64,000 bases of DNA from Thioalbus denitrificans (GTDB lineage Bacteria; Pseudomonadota; Gammaproteobacteria; DSM-26407): positions 18,265 through 82,264 of the forward strand of contig NZ_QPJY01000005.1 of NCBI RefSeq assembly GCF_003337735.1, in the 5' to 3' direction. The notes beneath the pieces were generated by a model. The model was given only the letters and a program-made list of their open reading frames with translations. It was not told the origin of the DNA and searched no databases. This document shows, piece by piece, positions 7,356 to 16,009 of this stretch. Position 1 is the first letter of the stretch; every line of letters starts with the position of its first letter. The position numbers were made by a program, and so were the translations under genes.

Positions 7356-9107
7356 TCAGTAGCGGTAGCCGCGCTCGATCTCGGCGCGGGTGAGCACGCC
7401 GTAGACCCGCGGGATGCCCGGCACCGTGGTGCGGACGACGTAGAGGGCCTCGGCACCGTGGCGGTGCATCTCCTCCTGGGCCTCCTGCAGGCTCGCCTGG
7501 ATATCCACGGGCGTGGCGGTGAGGCGCTCGGCGGGGAGCTCCAGCAGGTCGAACGCCTCCCGCTCCGGCGCCTCGCGCAGCGCCCGCACCAGGTCCACCG
7601 CCGGGAGCAGCTGGGCGGGGGCGTCCTCGGGGCGCACCAGGATCCAGCCGGGGGCGTCCGCCAGCTCCCGTTCCACCCGGGCGCGGTCGGGCCGCGCCGG
7701 CAGCTGGGCGTAGCTGCGGCTCATCACCCCGGCCACCCCCACCTGGCGCAGCGCCCGGGCGATGCGGTCGTTGCGGTAGTCCACCCCCATGGAGCGCAGC
7801 AGCGCCAGGAAGGCCGACTCGCGGCCGTGCAGGGCGCCGCAGGTGAGGGTGGCGGCGATCACCGCCAGCATGCCCGGGAAGAGGATGTTGGGGTTGCCGG
7901 TGAGCTCCAGGATGGCCAGCAGCGCCGCCAGCGGCGCCTGCAGCACCCCGGCCATCATCGCCCCCATGCCGAGCATCACGTGGAAGCCCACCGAGGCCTC
8001 GGGGATGAAGCCGAAGCCCTGCGCCACCACGGCGAACAGGCCGCCGCCCATGGCGCCGATGACCAGCGACGGGCCGATGAGCCCGCCGGGCACCCCGAGC
8101 CCCACCGCCGCGGCGGTGGCCAGCAGCTTCATCACCACCATGGCCGCCAGCAGGCCGAGGGTCACCTCCCCCAGCAGCGCCTGGTTGACGGTGTCGTAGC
8201 CGATGCCCATCACCGCCGGCACCCACAGGGCGATGAGCCCCGTCAGCGTGCCGGCGACCACGGGCCGCAGCCACAGGGGCAGCCGCCGGCCCCAGCCGTT
8301 GAACAGCAGCAGGGCGCGGATGAACAGCGCCGCCGCCCCGCCGAGCGCGATGCCCATGAGCAGGATCAGGGGCATCTCCGCCATGGAGCCGAGATCGAGG
8401 GGCGGGACGGTGAAGGCGAGATCGTCGCCGAAGGCGAGGCGGGTGAGGGTGGTGGCGCTGATGGTGGCGAGGATCACCGGGGCGAAGGCCGCCACGGTGG
8501 ACTCCATCATCAGCACCTCCATGGCGAAGGCCACCCCCGCCAGCGGCGTGTTGAAGGTGGCGGCGATGCCCGCCGCGGCGCCGCAGGCGGCCACCACCCG
8601 CAGGCTGTTGTTGGGCAGCCGCAGCCACTGGGCGGGGATGTTGCTGGCCGCCGCGCCCAGGTGGATGCTCGGCCCCTCGCGGCCCACCGAGTGGCCCGCC
8701 ACCAGCGCCAGGGTGCCGCCCACGAACTGCATCAGGGCGTTGCCCCAGGGCAGCCGCCCCTGATGGTAGTCGAGCCGCACCAGCAGGTGCGGCACCCCCA
8801 CCCGGCGCATCCCCTCGGGCACGGCGCGCCACAGCAGCCCGAGCACCAGTCCGCCCGCCACCGCCAGCAGCAGCCGCCACTCCGGCGCCAGGTGCTCGTA
8901 GTCGTAGAGGTGGCCGTGGAGGAAGGTGCGCTGCAGGATCTCCACGACCCAGCGGAACAGGATGATGACGGCGGCGGCCAGCACCCCGCTGAGGATGCCG
9001 AGCAGCGACAGCTCGGCGATGGCGTCGGCGCGGGAGACCCGCAGGCGGAACGCCTCCAGGCGCCGCGCCGCGCCCGTCCGGAGCCTCTCGCCCACGCTCT
9101 GTTCCAT
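7356..9107 (-). CDS. ClC-family chloride channel/antiporter with CBS domains
   Basis: The 583-residue membrane protein has the ClC core (about 30-430, many hydrophobic helices) and a cytoplasmic C-terminal region with two CBS-like segments (about 450-580). The signature GREGP is present (Glu144 is the gating/proton glutamate), as is a later GVPGGLIGPS loop. The gating Glu fits either a Cl-/H+ exchanger or a gated channel. CBS modules usually bind adenine nucleotides. A GGGAGG ribosome site precedes the ATG at 9107. No partner in the neighbourhood explains its substrate; pH or anion homeostasis is inferred. Confidence 0.88.
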   Translation of the reverse strand: MEQSVGERLRTGAARRLEAFRLRVSRADAIAELSLLGILSGVLAAAVIILFRWVVEILQRTFLHGHLYDYEHLAPEWRLLLAVAGGLVLGLLWRAVPEGMRRVGVPHLLVRLDYHQGRLPWGNALMQFVGGTLALVAGHSVGREGPSIHLGAAASNIPAQWLRLPNNSLRVVAACGAAAGIAATFNTPLAGVAFAMEVLMMESTVAAFAPVILATISATTLTRLAFGDDLAFTVPPLDLGSMAEMPLILLMGIALGGAAALFIRALLLFNGWGRRLPLWLRPVVAGTLTGLIALWVPAVMGIGYDTVNQALLGEVTLGLLAAMVVMKLLATAAAVGLGVPGGLIGPSLVIGAMGGGLFAVVAQGFGFIPEASVGFHVMLGMGAMMAGVLQAPLAALLAILELTGNPNILFPGMLAVIAATLTCGALHGRESAFLALLRSMGVDYRNDRIARALRQVGVAGVMSRSYAQLPARPDRARVERELADAPGWILVRPEDAPAQLLPAVDLVRALREAPEREAFDLLELPAERLTATPVDIQASLQEAQEEMHRHGAEALYVVRTTVPGIPRVYGVLTRAEIERGYRY

Positions 9108-9193
9108 CGCCGCCTCCCCGTCCCCGACCCGACCGAGTATGGGGCGGCGGGGCGGGGCGGGGCAACCGCGCGGCGGCGGGTCCGGGACAGGGA

Positions 9194-9904
9194 TCAGCCC
9201 AGGGCGCCGGCCGGCTCCGCCGGCAGGGCCGGGGCCGGTATCATCCCCCGCAGCCGCTCCAGCGCCGCCGGATCCAGCCGGCCCACGCGGCTCGCCCCGC
9301 CGCACAGCGCCCGCCGGAAGCCCAGGTAGTGGGGCTCCAGCGCCAGCAGCTCCGGCACGTCCGCCTCCCGCAGCGAGCCCGCCAGCCCCGTCACCAGCCC
9401 GAGGTTGCGGCCGAGCGCGAGGAACGCCGTCAGCTTGCGCCGGCTCACCAGGCCGGGCAGGGCGCCGGAGCGCTTGTCGGCGGTGTCGAGCATCACCCCG
9501 GTGAAGCCGGCCGCGCCGATCCGGGCCACCAGGCCGAGGTCGGGGGCGCGGTCGGCGAACAGCACCGCCACCAGGCGCACGCCGGTGGCCAGCCGGCCCA
9601 GCGCCTCGACGCAGGCCTCGGTGCCCGGCTCCCCGGTGAGGCCCACCTTGACGTAGTCCACCCCGGTGACCGACATGCGCCGCACCCGCGCCACCAGGGT
9701 GGCCGGGTCCATGGGCAGGTCACCCACGGTGGCGCTCACCGGCCGTCGCCGGCGCACCTGGTCGACGATGGTCCGCACCTGGGGCTCGGGCAGGGCGCCC
9801 AGCGCGCCCCGGGCCGGGTCCTTCAGGTCGATGATGTCCGCGCCGCCGGCCAGCGCCAGCTCCGTCTCCTCCAGCGTGCACACGCTGGCCAGCATGCGGG
9901 TCAT
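9194..9904 (-). CDS. mfnB: (5-formylfuran-3-yl)methyl phosphate synthase, MfnB
   Basis: The 236-residue DUF556/MfnB-type protein starts MLASVCTLEE and has the lysines expected of this Schiff-base TIM barrel in DLKDP and LDTADKRSG. MfnB condenses two glyceraldehyde-3-phosphates into the furan phosphate that becomes the C1-carrying part of methanofuran or methylofuran. It is the last gene of the left H4MPT operon and overlaps the DUF447 gene by ATGA. Other furan-cofactor genes (mfnD, mfnF, mfnE) are in the right cluster. Confidence 0.88.
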   Translation of the reverse strand: MTRMLASVCTLEETELALAGGADIIDLKDPARGALGALPEPQVRTIVDQVRRRRPVSATVGDLPMDPATLVARVRRMSVTGVDYVKVGLTGEPGTEACVEALGRLATGVRLVAVLFADRAPDLGLVARIGAAGFTGVMLDTADKRSGALPGLVSRRKLTAFLALGRNLGLVTGLAGSLREADVPELLALEPHYLGFRRALCGGASRVGRLDPAALERLRGMIPAPALPAEPAGALG

Positions 9905-10467
9905 GCGCACGCCTCCCGCTGCCGGTGGGCGGCCACCGCGGCCAGCAGCCATTCCCAGGCCTCCCGCTCCCGCGCCCCGGCGGTCTTCTCCACGGCGATG
10001 GCGAGGTAGCCGAGCTCCGCGTCGATCTTCTCCGCCGGCAGGCGGTCGAGGCGGCTGACCAGGATGGCCAGCTCCAGCACCGCCGCCTGGGCCCGGTTGA
10101 AGCCGCGGAAGGGGGCGTGGGTGGCGTGGTGGCGCGCCCGGCAGAGCAGGCGCGGGCGCACCGGGTCCTCCTCCACCCGCTCCACGCTCACCTCGGTGTG
10201 GGCGATGGCGCCCGCCAGGCGCAGCCCCGCCACCCGGTCGGTGGGCACCACCGGCCAGTCCCGGCGCCCGGTGAGGCAGCCGGCGAAGACGCGCACGTCG
10301 TCGGTGCAGTTGATCGCCGCGCAGCCCTCCCGCAGCAGGTTGTCCAGGGTGCGCGAGGGGCGGAACGGGGCGATGAGCACCTCGCCGCCGCTCTCGCGCA
10401 CGCCCATGGGGGCGATGTGGGCGCTGCCGTCGGCGTTGCGGGTGGTGACGATGACTTCCTGGATCAT
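9901..10467 (-). CDS. DUF447 family protein of the H4MPT cluster
   Basis: A 188-residue protein with the DUF447 pattern: TTRNADGSAHIAPMGV near the N terminus and a C-terminal LDRLPAEKIDAEL segment. The fold is expected to be a flavin-reductase-like split barrel. The family occurs in methanogens and in methylotrophs with H4MPT, so a role in making or maintaining the cofactor is likely; its reaction is not known to me. It lies between fhcA and mfnB and overlaps mfnB by ATGA. Confidence 0.8.
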   Translation of the reverse strand: MIQEVIVTTRNADGSAHIAPMGVRESGGEVLIAPFRPSRTLDNLLREGCAAINCTDDVRVFAGCLTGRRDWPVVPTDRVAGLRLAGAIAHTEVSVERVEEDPVRPRLLCRARHHATHAPFRGFNRAQAAVLELAILVSRLDRLPAEKIDAELGYLAIAVEKTAGAREREAWEWLLAAVAAHRQREACA

Positions 10468-10479
10468 CGGTTCCTCCGG

Positions 10480-12114
10480 TCAGTGGATCACCAGCTCGGC
10501 CCCGGCGGTCTCGGCGAGCCGGCCGGGGTCGAGGCGGAAGTTGTCCAGCCGCTGCAGGTGGTAGCGGTCGAACCAGGCCGCCAGGGGCCGCTCGATGGCG
10601 CGGTCGTAGTCCGGGTTCACGGCGTGGGTGCGCCCCCGCACCGGGTTGACGACCCGGCCGTCGCGCACCACCGGCACGCCGTCCTTGAACACCAGCCGGG
10701 CGGCGCGGAACATCTCCCCCCGGTCCTCGAGGTCGGCGTACACGGCGATGTCCGCCACCGCGCCGGGGCCGAGGTGGCCGCGGTCGCCGAGCCCCAGCAG
10801 GCGCGCGGGCGCGGCGCGGGTCATCACCGCGATCTCGTACAGGCTGTACTCCCGCTCCAGGTGGCGCAGCAGGCAGGCGTCGGCGGCCTCGGGGTTGATG
10901 CGCGCCAGCCAGCGGGCGCGGTGGTCGCGGCTCATGAGCAGGTGGAACAGCTCCGGGTAGGCGGTGAAGGGGGCGCCGTTGGGGTGGTCGGTGGTGAAGA
11001 AGACCCGCCACGGGTCGTCCACCAGCAGGAACAGCTCCAGGCCGATGGCCCACTGCAGGGCGTTGACGAAGTTACCGGCCCGGTAGCGGAACGGCACGAT
11101 GCCGCCGCCGCCGTCCTCGCCCTCCCACAGCGCCCACTTGCGCGGCCGGGCGATGCCGCGGGCGGCGTGCTGGCGCATCACGTCGCCGGAGATGGTCACC
11201 GTCTGGCCGAACAGCACCTGGCCCACGTCCACGGTGATGTTGGGGTGGCGGCCCAGCGCCTCGGCCAGGCGCGCGGCGCCGGTGGAGAAGCCGTGGGGGC
11301 CGTCGGCGCCGTAGCCGTAGAACTGCACGTGGGCCAGGTGCATGGGCAGCCCCTCGGCCGCCTCCATGGTGCGCAGCGCCGTGTCCACGTTGCCGGGCAC
11401 GCCCAGGTTGTTGCAGTGGACGTGCAGGGGGTGGCCGATGCCGAGCGCCACCACCGCCCGCTGCAGGGCGTTGAGGATGCGCCGGGAGGTGACGCCGTAG
11501 AAGGGCACCTCGTCGTCGAGCCCGAACTCCCGGGCGTTGAACTTGAAGGCGGTGGCGCCGCCGGCGTTGATCACCTTCACCCCCAGGCACTGGGTGGCGC
11601 ACAGGGTCCAGGCCACGTAGTCGTTGACGGTGGCCTGCCCTGCGCCCTCGCGCAGCAGCCGCAGCAGGAAGTCGTCGTTGCCGAGAATCGCCAGCCCCGC
11701 CTTGTCGAGGATGGGGATGTCGGCCAGCTCGGCGTGGGCGTGGCCGGCGTTGATGGGCAGCACCGCCGGCTCCACCACGGTGGTGAAGCCCATCTCCGCG
11801 TAGCGGTAGCCGGTGTCGAAGGTGGACCAGGGCGAGCCCCCGAAGGGCAGCCCGGGGTAGCGGGCCTGTTGCGCCACGTGCTGCTCGGGCATCAGCACCC
11901 GGGCGTTGTTCACGTTGCCGCCGGCCACGTGGCTGTGGATGTCGATGGCGCCGGCCATCACCACCTGGCCCTGGAGCGGGTAGTGGGCGTCCACCGCCGC
12001 CGGGTCGGCGGGCGGCGCGCAGATGCGCCCGTCGCGCAGGTAGAGATCGCGCACCTCGCCGTCGATGCCGTGGGCCGGGTCGTAGATGCGTCCGCCGCTG
12101 AGCCGGGTCAGCAT
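10480..12114 (-). CDS. fhcA: Formyltransferase/hydrolase complex subunit A, FhcA
   Basis: The 544-residue amidohydrolase-fold protein is homologous to formylmethanofuran dehydrogenase subunit A. Metal-site motifs are visible: HSH (His60/His62), a carboxylated-Lys region ATAFKFN, HPLHVHCNN and a later TTDHPN. In the Fhc complex FhcA hydrolyses formyl-methylofuran to formate, releasing formaldehyde-derived carbon as formate. Length is typical. It lies 1 bp downstream of fhcB; fhcD and fhcC are in a separate operon 30 kb away. The operon has a sigma-54-type promoter. Confidence 0.93.
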   Translation of the reverse strand: MLTRLSGGRIYDPAHGIDGEVRDLYLRDGRICAPPADPAAVDAHYPLQGQVVMAGAIDIHSHVAGGNVNNARVLMPEQHVAQQARYPGLPFGGSPWSTFDTGYRYAEMGFTTVVEPAVLPINAGHAHAELADIPILDKAGLAILGNDDFLLRLLREGAGQATVNDYVAWTLCATQCLGVKVINAGGATAFKFNAREFGLDDEVPFYGVTSRRILNALQRAVVALGIGHPLHVHCNNLGVPGNVDTALRTMEAAEGLPMHLAHVQFYGYGADGPHGFSTGAARLAEALGRHPNITVDVGQVLFGQTVTISGDVMRQHAARGIARPRKWALWEGEDGGGGIVPFRYRAGNFVNALQWAIGLELFLLVDDPWRVFFTTDHPNGAPFTAYPELFHLLMSRDHRARWLARINPEAADACLLRHLEREYSLYEIAVMTRAAPARLLGLGDRGHLGPGAVADIAVYADLEDRGEMFRAARLVFKDGVPVVRDGRVVNPVRGRTHAVNPDYDRAIERPLAAWFDRYHLQRLDNFRLDPGRLAETAGAELVIH

Positions 12115-12115
12115 G

Positions 12116-13417
12116 TCAGTTCTCCTCCCGCGCGGGGATCAGCTCGAGGATGCGGCCGAGCACCGCCGCGGCGGTGGGCCAGGGATTGTCGCGCAGGCGG
12201 CGCAGCCCGAGGGTGGCGAGCCCGTCGCCGCGGTGGATGAGCCCGGCGTGGTCGATGCCGGGCACGCCCACGGGGATGAACACCTCGGGCTCGGCGGCGA
12301 GCCGCAGCCCCGGGTGGCCCACCGCGACGGTGGGCACGGGGGACTCGGGCGGGGCCGGGTCCGGGCGCAGGCAGGAGAGCCACAGCAGGGCGTCGGCCTC
12401 GCCCGCCGCCAGCAGGCGATCGCCGCGGTGCAGGTGGGGATCGTAGGCGGCGCGGCCCCCGGCGAAGGCGGTGCGCAGGCTGAAGCCGCTGTGCCAGGCG
12501 CAGGCCTGGTGGGCGCTGGCGTCGGCGTCGCCCGCGCCGAGGGGCAGCAGCGCGGCGCGGCCGGTCCCGTTCAGCGATCGGACCAGGCCGGCGGCCTGCG
12601 CCAGGGCGAGATCGGCGTGGGGGAAGTCGAACTCCGCCGCGCTCCAGGCGATGACCGGGTAGCGGGCCGCCCGCAGCCGCGCCAGCAGCGCCGCCAGCGC
12701 CGTCCGCCCCGCGCCGCCCGCCCCGTCGGCCATGACCGGCCGCCCGGCGAGCAGCGCCCGCAGCCAGCCGAGCGCCTCGCCGGCCCGCGCCACGGGCACC
12801 GGCAGCAGCTCCGGCTCCAGCGCCCGCACCGCCTCCGGCAGGGTCTCCGGGGCCACCGTGTCGAGGATCACCAGCGCCGGCCCGGCGCCGCCGTCCAGCC
12901 GTTCGGCGGGCCGCAGCACCCGGCCGGCCAGCCGCGGCAGGCGCCGGAACAGGCCGGCGCCCAGCACCACCAGCAGGTCGCAGCGGTTGCGCACCTCGCC
13001 CAGGCTGGCGGTCATCCAGCCGTCGCCCTGGAACACGGCGAGGTTGCGCTGCAGGGCGTCGCCGTGGGCATGATCCACCGTGGCCCCGAGGGCCCGGGCC
13101 AGGTGCAGGGCGGCGCGGATGCCGGCGAGATCGGCGGCCAGCCCGCTCACCAGCGGCGCCCGCGCCCCGCCGAGCAGGCCGGCGGCCGCGGCGCAGGCCG
13201 CCTCGAGGCTCGCCGGCGCGCCGCCCACCCGCGGGACGGCCGGGGACGCCAGGGCCGCGTCGGCCGCCGCAGCGGCGGCGTCCAGGATCGGGCAGTCGTC
13301 GGGGGCGCTGAGGCGCAGCCGCGTCCCGTTCAGGTGCGGAGACAGATCGTCACACCCCAGTGCACAGAAGGGACAGGGGACGGTGGCGGCGGCGGTGGCG
13401 GGGCTGGCGTCGGTCAT
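12116..13417 (-). CDS. fhcB: Formyltransferase/hydrolase complex subunit B, FhcB
   Basis: The 433-residue protein is related to the molybdopterin-type FwdB subunit but lacks an evident active-site Cys or Sec; in methylotrophs FhcB is a structural partner of FhcA. The N terminus keeps CPFCALGC (Cys15, Cys18, Cys22) and Cys42, the layout of a [4Fe-4S] site. Whether a cluster still binds is open. It precedes fhcA directly and follows the DHPS-like gene by 67 bp. Confidence 0.88.
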   Translation of the reverse strand: MTDASPATAAATVPCPFCALGCDDLSPHLNGTRLRLSAPDDCPILDAAAAAADAALASPAVPRVGGAPASLEAACAAAAGLLGGARAPLVSGLAADLAGIRAALHLARALGATVDHAHGDALQRNLAVFQGDGWMTASLGEVRNRCDLLVVLGAGLFRRLPRLAGRVLRPAERLDGGAGPALVILDTVAPETLPEAVRALEPELLPVPVARAGEALGWLRALLAGRPVMADGAGGAGRTALAALLARLRAARYPVIAWSAAEFDFPHADLALAQAAGLVRSLNGTGRAALLPLGAGDADASAHQACAWHSGFSLRTAFAGGRAAYDPHLHRGDRLLAAGEADALLWLSCLRPDPAPPESPVPTVAVGHPGLRLAAEPEVFIPVGVPGIDHAGLIHRGDGLATLGLRRLRDNPWPTAAAVLGRILELIPAREEN

Positions 13418-13484
13418 GGGGTTTGCTGATCTCTCCGGGTGTCCGGCGGGAGATTCAGCAAGAACCGGACCAGCGCCGCGGGGG

Positions 13485-14876
13485 TCAGGCGCGCCGGCGG
13501 CGGGTGGGGCCGGGGGCGGCCTGCCGTTCGAGATCCACGGCCGGCGGCCGCACCACGCTGCCCCAGTCGAGGGGCTGGTCCTGGACGTAGCGCTTACCCA
13601 GCCGGTGGGCGATCTCCGCCCGCGCCAGCTCCACCCCGAGGTAGAAGGCGTGGCCGCCGTCGCCCTCCACCCCGAGGGCGGGGTAGAGCTCGAACGGGTC
13701 GCTGCCGCTGCGCACGCCGTCGCGGTTGTAGACGTGGATGCCCGCCCGGCTCACCTGGATGCGGAAGTTGGGGTCGCGCACCGCGCCGGCCGCGGCGGCG
13801 ATCTCCTCCGGGGTGTAGGGGAAGGGGCGGCGCTCCCGGTGGGCGGCGAGCCCCCCGTGCAGCCGCTTGGGCAGGCGCTGCTCGGCCCGGGCCCGGAACA
13901 TGATGCGCCGGGCGAGATCCGCCTCGCGCACGGCGCTGGCGCAGTGGGGGCTCACCTGGGTGGTGAGCACGTGGCGGATGCCGAGCTCCGAGGCGAAGCC
14001 GAACAGCAGGGCGTTGATGCCGGTGGTGTCGGCCTCGGTGAGCTCGGTGAGGTTGCCCACCCCCAGCATCAGCTCCGCCCCGGGATAGCGCCCGCGCAGG
14101 GTGTGGTAGCGCACCAGGGAGTCGGCGAAGCCGAAGTGGATGGGGTCCAGCACCGGGTCGGCGATGCAGGGGCGGCCCCGCTCCGCCATCCATTCCAGGC
14201 TCGCGCCGAGCGCCTCCAGGCCGCCGTCGGGGCCGGGGATGAGCACCGGCACCGCGGCGGTCTCCTCCGCCACCCACAGGGTCTCGGGCGTGAGGCTGAG
14301 CAGGAACGCCGCCCCGGCCCGGTCGCCGGCGATGAGATCCTCCGGGCGCAGGGAGTCGACGCTGACCCGGTGGCCCGCCCCGCACAGGGCCTCCACCGCC
14401 TCGGCCAGGTGGGGGAAGGGGGTGTCGGGCAGGCAGCCCAGGTCGATGACGTCGGCCCCGTCGGCGGCCAGCGCCGCGGCCCGCTCCAGGATGGCGGCCA
14501 CCGTGAGCCGGGGGGCGTCGGTGATCTCGGCGAAGATGCGCACGTCGTGTTCGCTGAGATCGGGCGGGCCGCCGCCGTCGCGCCCGAGGTACTCGGGCAG
14601 GTCCATCAGCTCCTCGGGGCCGCGCTCCACCGGCACGCCGTAGCGGGCCGCCAGCGCCTCCAGGTCGCCGCGGCAGCGGCCCGGCACGACGATGCGCTCC
14701 GCGCCGCCGGCACCGGGCAGGCGGCGGGCGATCATCTCGGCGGTGAGCAGCGCCGCCACGCTCACCCCCAGCTGCCGTATCTCCCAGCGGAACGGGAGCG
14801 GCGCGAGCCCCTCCAGCACCCGGCGCAGGTTGGCCTCGGCCAGCCGGCCGGTCAGGAACAGGACGTGTCCGGACAT
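13485..14876 (-). CDS. Dihydropteroate synthase-like protein of the H4MPT pathway
   Basis: The 463-residue protein has an N-terminal flavodoxin-like segment (MSGHVLFLTGRLAE..., about 1-130). A DHPS-like TIM barrel follows (about 145-400), with ADVIDLG, SVDSLRPEDL and a later LGVGNLTEL. Proteins of this type occur only with H4MPT and are thought to act in pterin-arylamine coupling, joining the pterin to the beta-RFAP product. The C terminus (about 400-463) is an extra domain. The start at 14876 lies inside the afpA 3' end (25-bp overlap). Confidence 0.85.
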   Translation of the reverse strand: MSGHVLFLTGRLAEANLRRVLEGLAPLPFRWEIRQLGVSVAALLTAEMIARRLPGAGGAERIVVPGRCRGDLEALAARYGVPVERGPEELMDLPEYLGRDGGGPPDLSEHDVRIFAEITDAPRLTVAAILERAAALAADGADVIDLGCLPDTPFPHLAEAVEALCGAGHRVSVDSLRPEDLIAGDRAGAAFLLSLTPETLWVAEETAAVPVLIPGPDGGLEALGASLEWMAERGRPCIADPVLDPIHFGFADSLVRYHTLRGRYPGAELMLGVGNLTELTEADTTGINALLFGFASELGIRHVLTTQVSPHCASAVREADLARRIMFRARAEQRLPKRLHGGLAAHRERRPFPYTPEEIAAAAGAVRDPNFRIQVSRAGIHVYNRDGVRSGSDPFELYPALGVEGDGGHAFYLGVELARAEIAHRLGKRYVQDQPLDWGSVVRPPAVDLERQAAPGPTRRRRA

Positions 14877-15412
14877 GCCGTCTCCCCCAGCAGGACCCCG
14901 GCCAGCTCCTCGAAGCGGGTGACCACGCGGGTGTGCTCGAACCCGGCCAGGCGCCCGGTGTTCTCCAGGTCGATGCGCCGCGGGTAGACCGGGACGGTGC
15001 CGCCCGGCGCCTCGGTCTCCATCGCCGGCTCGCTGTCGCAGGCGAACACGACGCTCGGCACGCGGCACTTGCCCGCCTGGGCGTAGATGTTGGTGACCAG
15101 GGTGTCGGAGATGCCCTGCACCATCTTGGCCACGGTGTTGGAGGTGGCCGGGGCGATGACCAGCCGGTCGTAGACGCCCTTGTAGAACAGCCCCACCGGC
15201 GCGGCGCTGGCGGTGGTGTCGCGGAATACCCGCAGCCGCGACTGCAGCGACTTCACCGGGATGCCGTACATGTGCAGCACCTCCGCGGCGGCGCGGGTGA
15301 GGAAGAGATCCACCGCCGGCAGCCGCTCCGCCAGCTCCAGGCACTCGCGCAGGTAGTGGCCGGAGCCGGTCAGGCCCCAGGCGATGCGCGGCGTGCGGGG
15401 CGGTGCGGTCAC
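14852..15412 (-). CDS. AfpA/DmrB-type flavoprotein (dihydromethanopterin reductase candidate)
   Basis: The 186-residue Rossmann-like flavoprotein belongs to the archaeoflavoprotein AfpA family: WGLTGSGHYL near the N terminus, PATSNTVAKM in the FMN-site region, and a Cys-containing middle (AGKCRVPSVVFACDSE). Relatives reduce dihydromethanopterin to H4MPT or act as small electron carriers. No DmrA is visible in the window, so this may be the reductase that completes cofactor synthesis. The start is GTG at 15412, overlapping the PTPS stop. Confidence 0.82.
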   Translation of the reverse strand: MTAPPRTPRIAWGLTGSGHYLRECLELAERLPAVDLFLTRAAAEVLHMYGIPVKSLQSRLRVFRDTTASAAPVGLFYKGVYDRLVIAPATSNTVAKMVQGISDTLVTNIYAQAGKCRVPSVVFACDSEPAMETEAPGGTVPVYPRRIDLENTGRLAGFEHTRVVTRFEELAGVLLGETACPDTSCS

Positions 15413-15912
15413 GGCGCCACCTCGCGCCGGCACACGCCCCACTGCCGGTCGGCCTCCTCCACGGCCACCTCCAGGGTCTCCAGCCCCCGGTTGCTGCCCG
15501 CCTCGCGCAGGGCCCGGATCAGCTCGCCGCCGATGTGCCAGGCCAGCATCTCGGCGGTGGCGTTGCTCACCGGCAGCACCCGGCAGCTGTCGGCGGGCAG
15601 CACGAAGCGGCGGCCGTGGCTCTCCACCCGCAGGGCGTCCCCCTCGGGGGTGATCGCCACCTCGCGGCTCTCGCCGGGCAGCAGCACCCGGTCGTGGAGG
15701 GTGCGGCAGATGGCCGCCGCCAGGCGGGTGAGCTCCACGAAGTCGAGGACGAAGGCGTCCCCGGTGTTGCGGCCCACGGCCTCCACGCGGACGTGGAAGT
15801 TGTGGCCGTGCAGGTTCTCGCAGGTGCCGCCGAAGGTGATGAAGTGGGCGGCGTTGAAGTGCAGCTCGCCGGGATCGACGCGCACGGCGAAACGTTCGGG
15901 GTTCGGGCTCAA
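15409..15912 (-). CDS. 6-pyruvoyltetrahydropterin synthase (PTPS/QueD) family protein
   Basis: The 167-residue PTPS-fold protein keeps the zinc ligands in AAHF and LHGHNF and a Cys in GGTCENLHGH. It should act on dihydroneopterin triphosphate or a derivative early in pterin synthesis. First gene of the left operon. I choose TTG at 15912 because GGAGGA lies 7 bases upstream. The longer frame from the TTG at 15957 is excluded because that triplet is part of the sigma-54 -12 element. Confidence 0.82.
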   Translation of the reverse strand: MSPNPERFAVRVDPGELHFNAAHFITFGGTCENLHGHNFHVRVEAVGRNTGDAFVLDFVELTRLAAAICRTLHDRVLLPGESREVAITPEGDALRVESHGRRFVLPADSCRVLPVSNATAEMLAWHIGGELIRALREAGSNRGLETLEVAVEEADRQWGVCRREVAP

Positions 15913-15952
15913 CGGTCTCCTCCGCTGCCGGGATGATCTCTCCGGGGAGGAG

Positions 15953-15968
15953 AGCAAAAGACGTGCCG
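15953..15968 (-). promoter_or_regulatory. Sigma-54 promoter of the left H4MPT operon
   Basis: On the minus strand the sequence reads CGGCACG-TCTT-TTGCT, which matches YTGGCACG-N4-TTGCW at all but the first T and has exact GG-N10-GC spacing. The expected start site near 15942 gives a leader of about 30 nt ending in GGAGGA before the TTG start of the PTPS gene. Confidence 0.75.
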
Positions 15969-16009
15969 CCCCGCAAGGGCGCCGTGCGCCCCCGCGGGAG
16001 GCCGGTAAC

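Noticed and set aside
15913-15957. Upstream TTG start for the PTPS gene at 15957
   Set aside because: That TTG is the -12 box of a strong sigma-54 element and has no ribosome site; TTG 15912 has GGAGGA.
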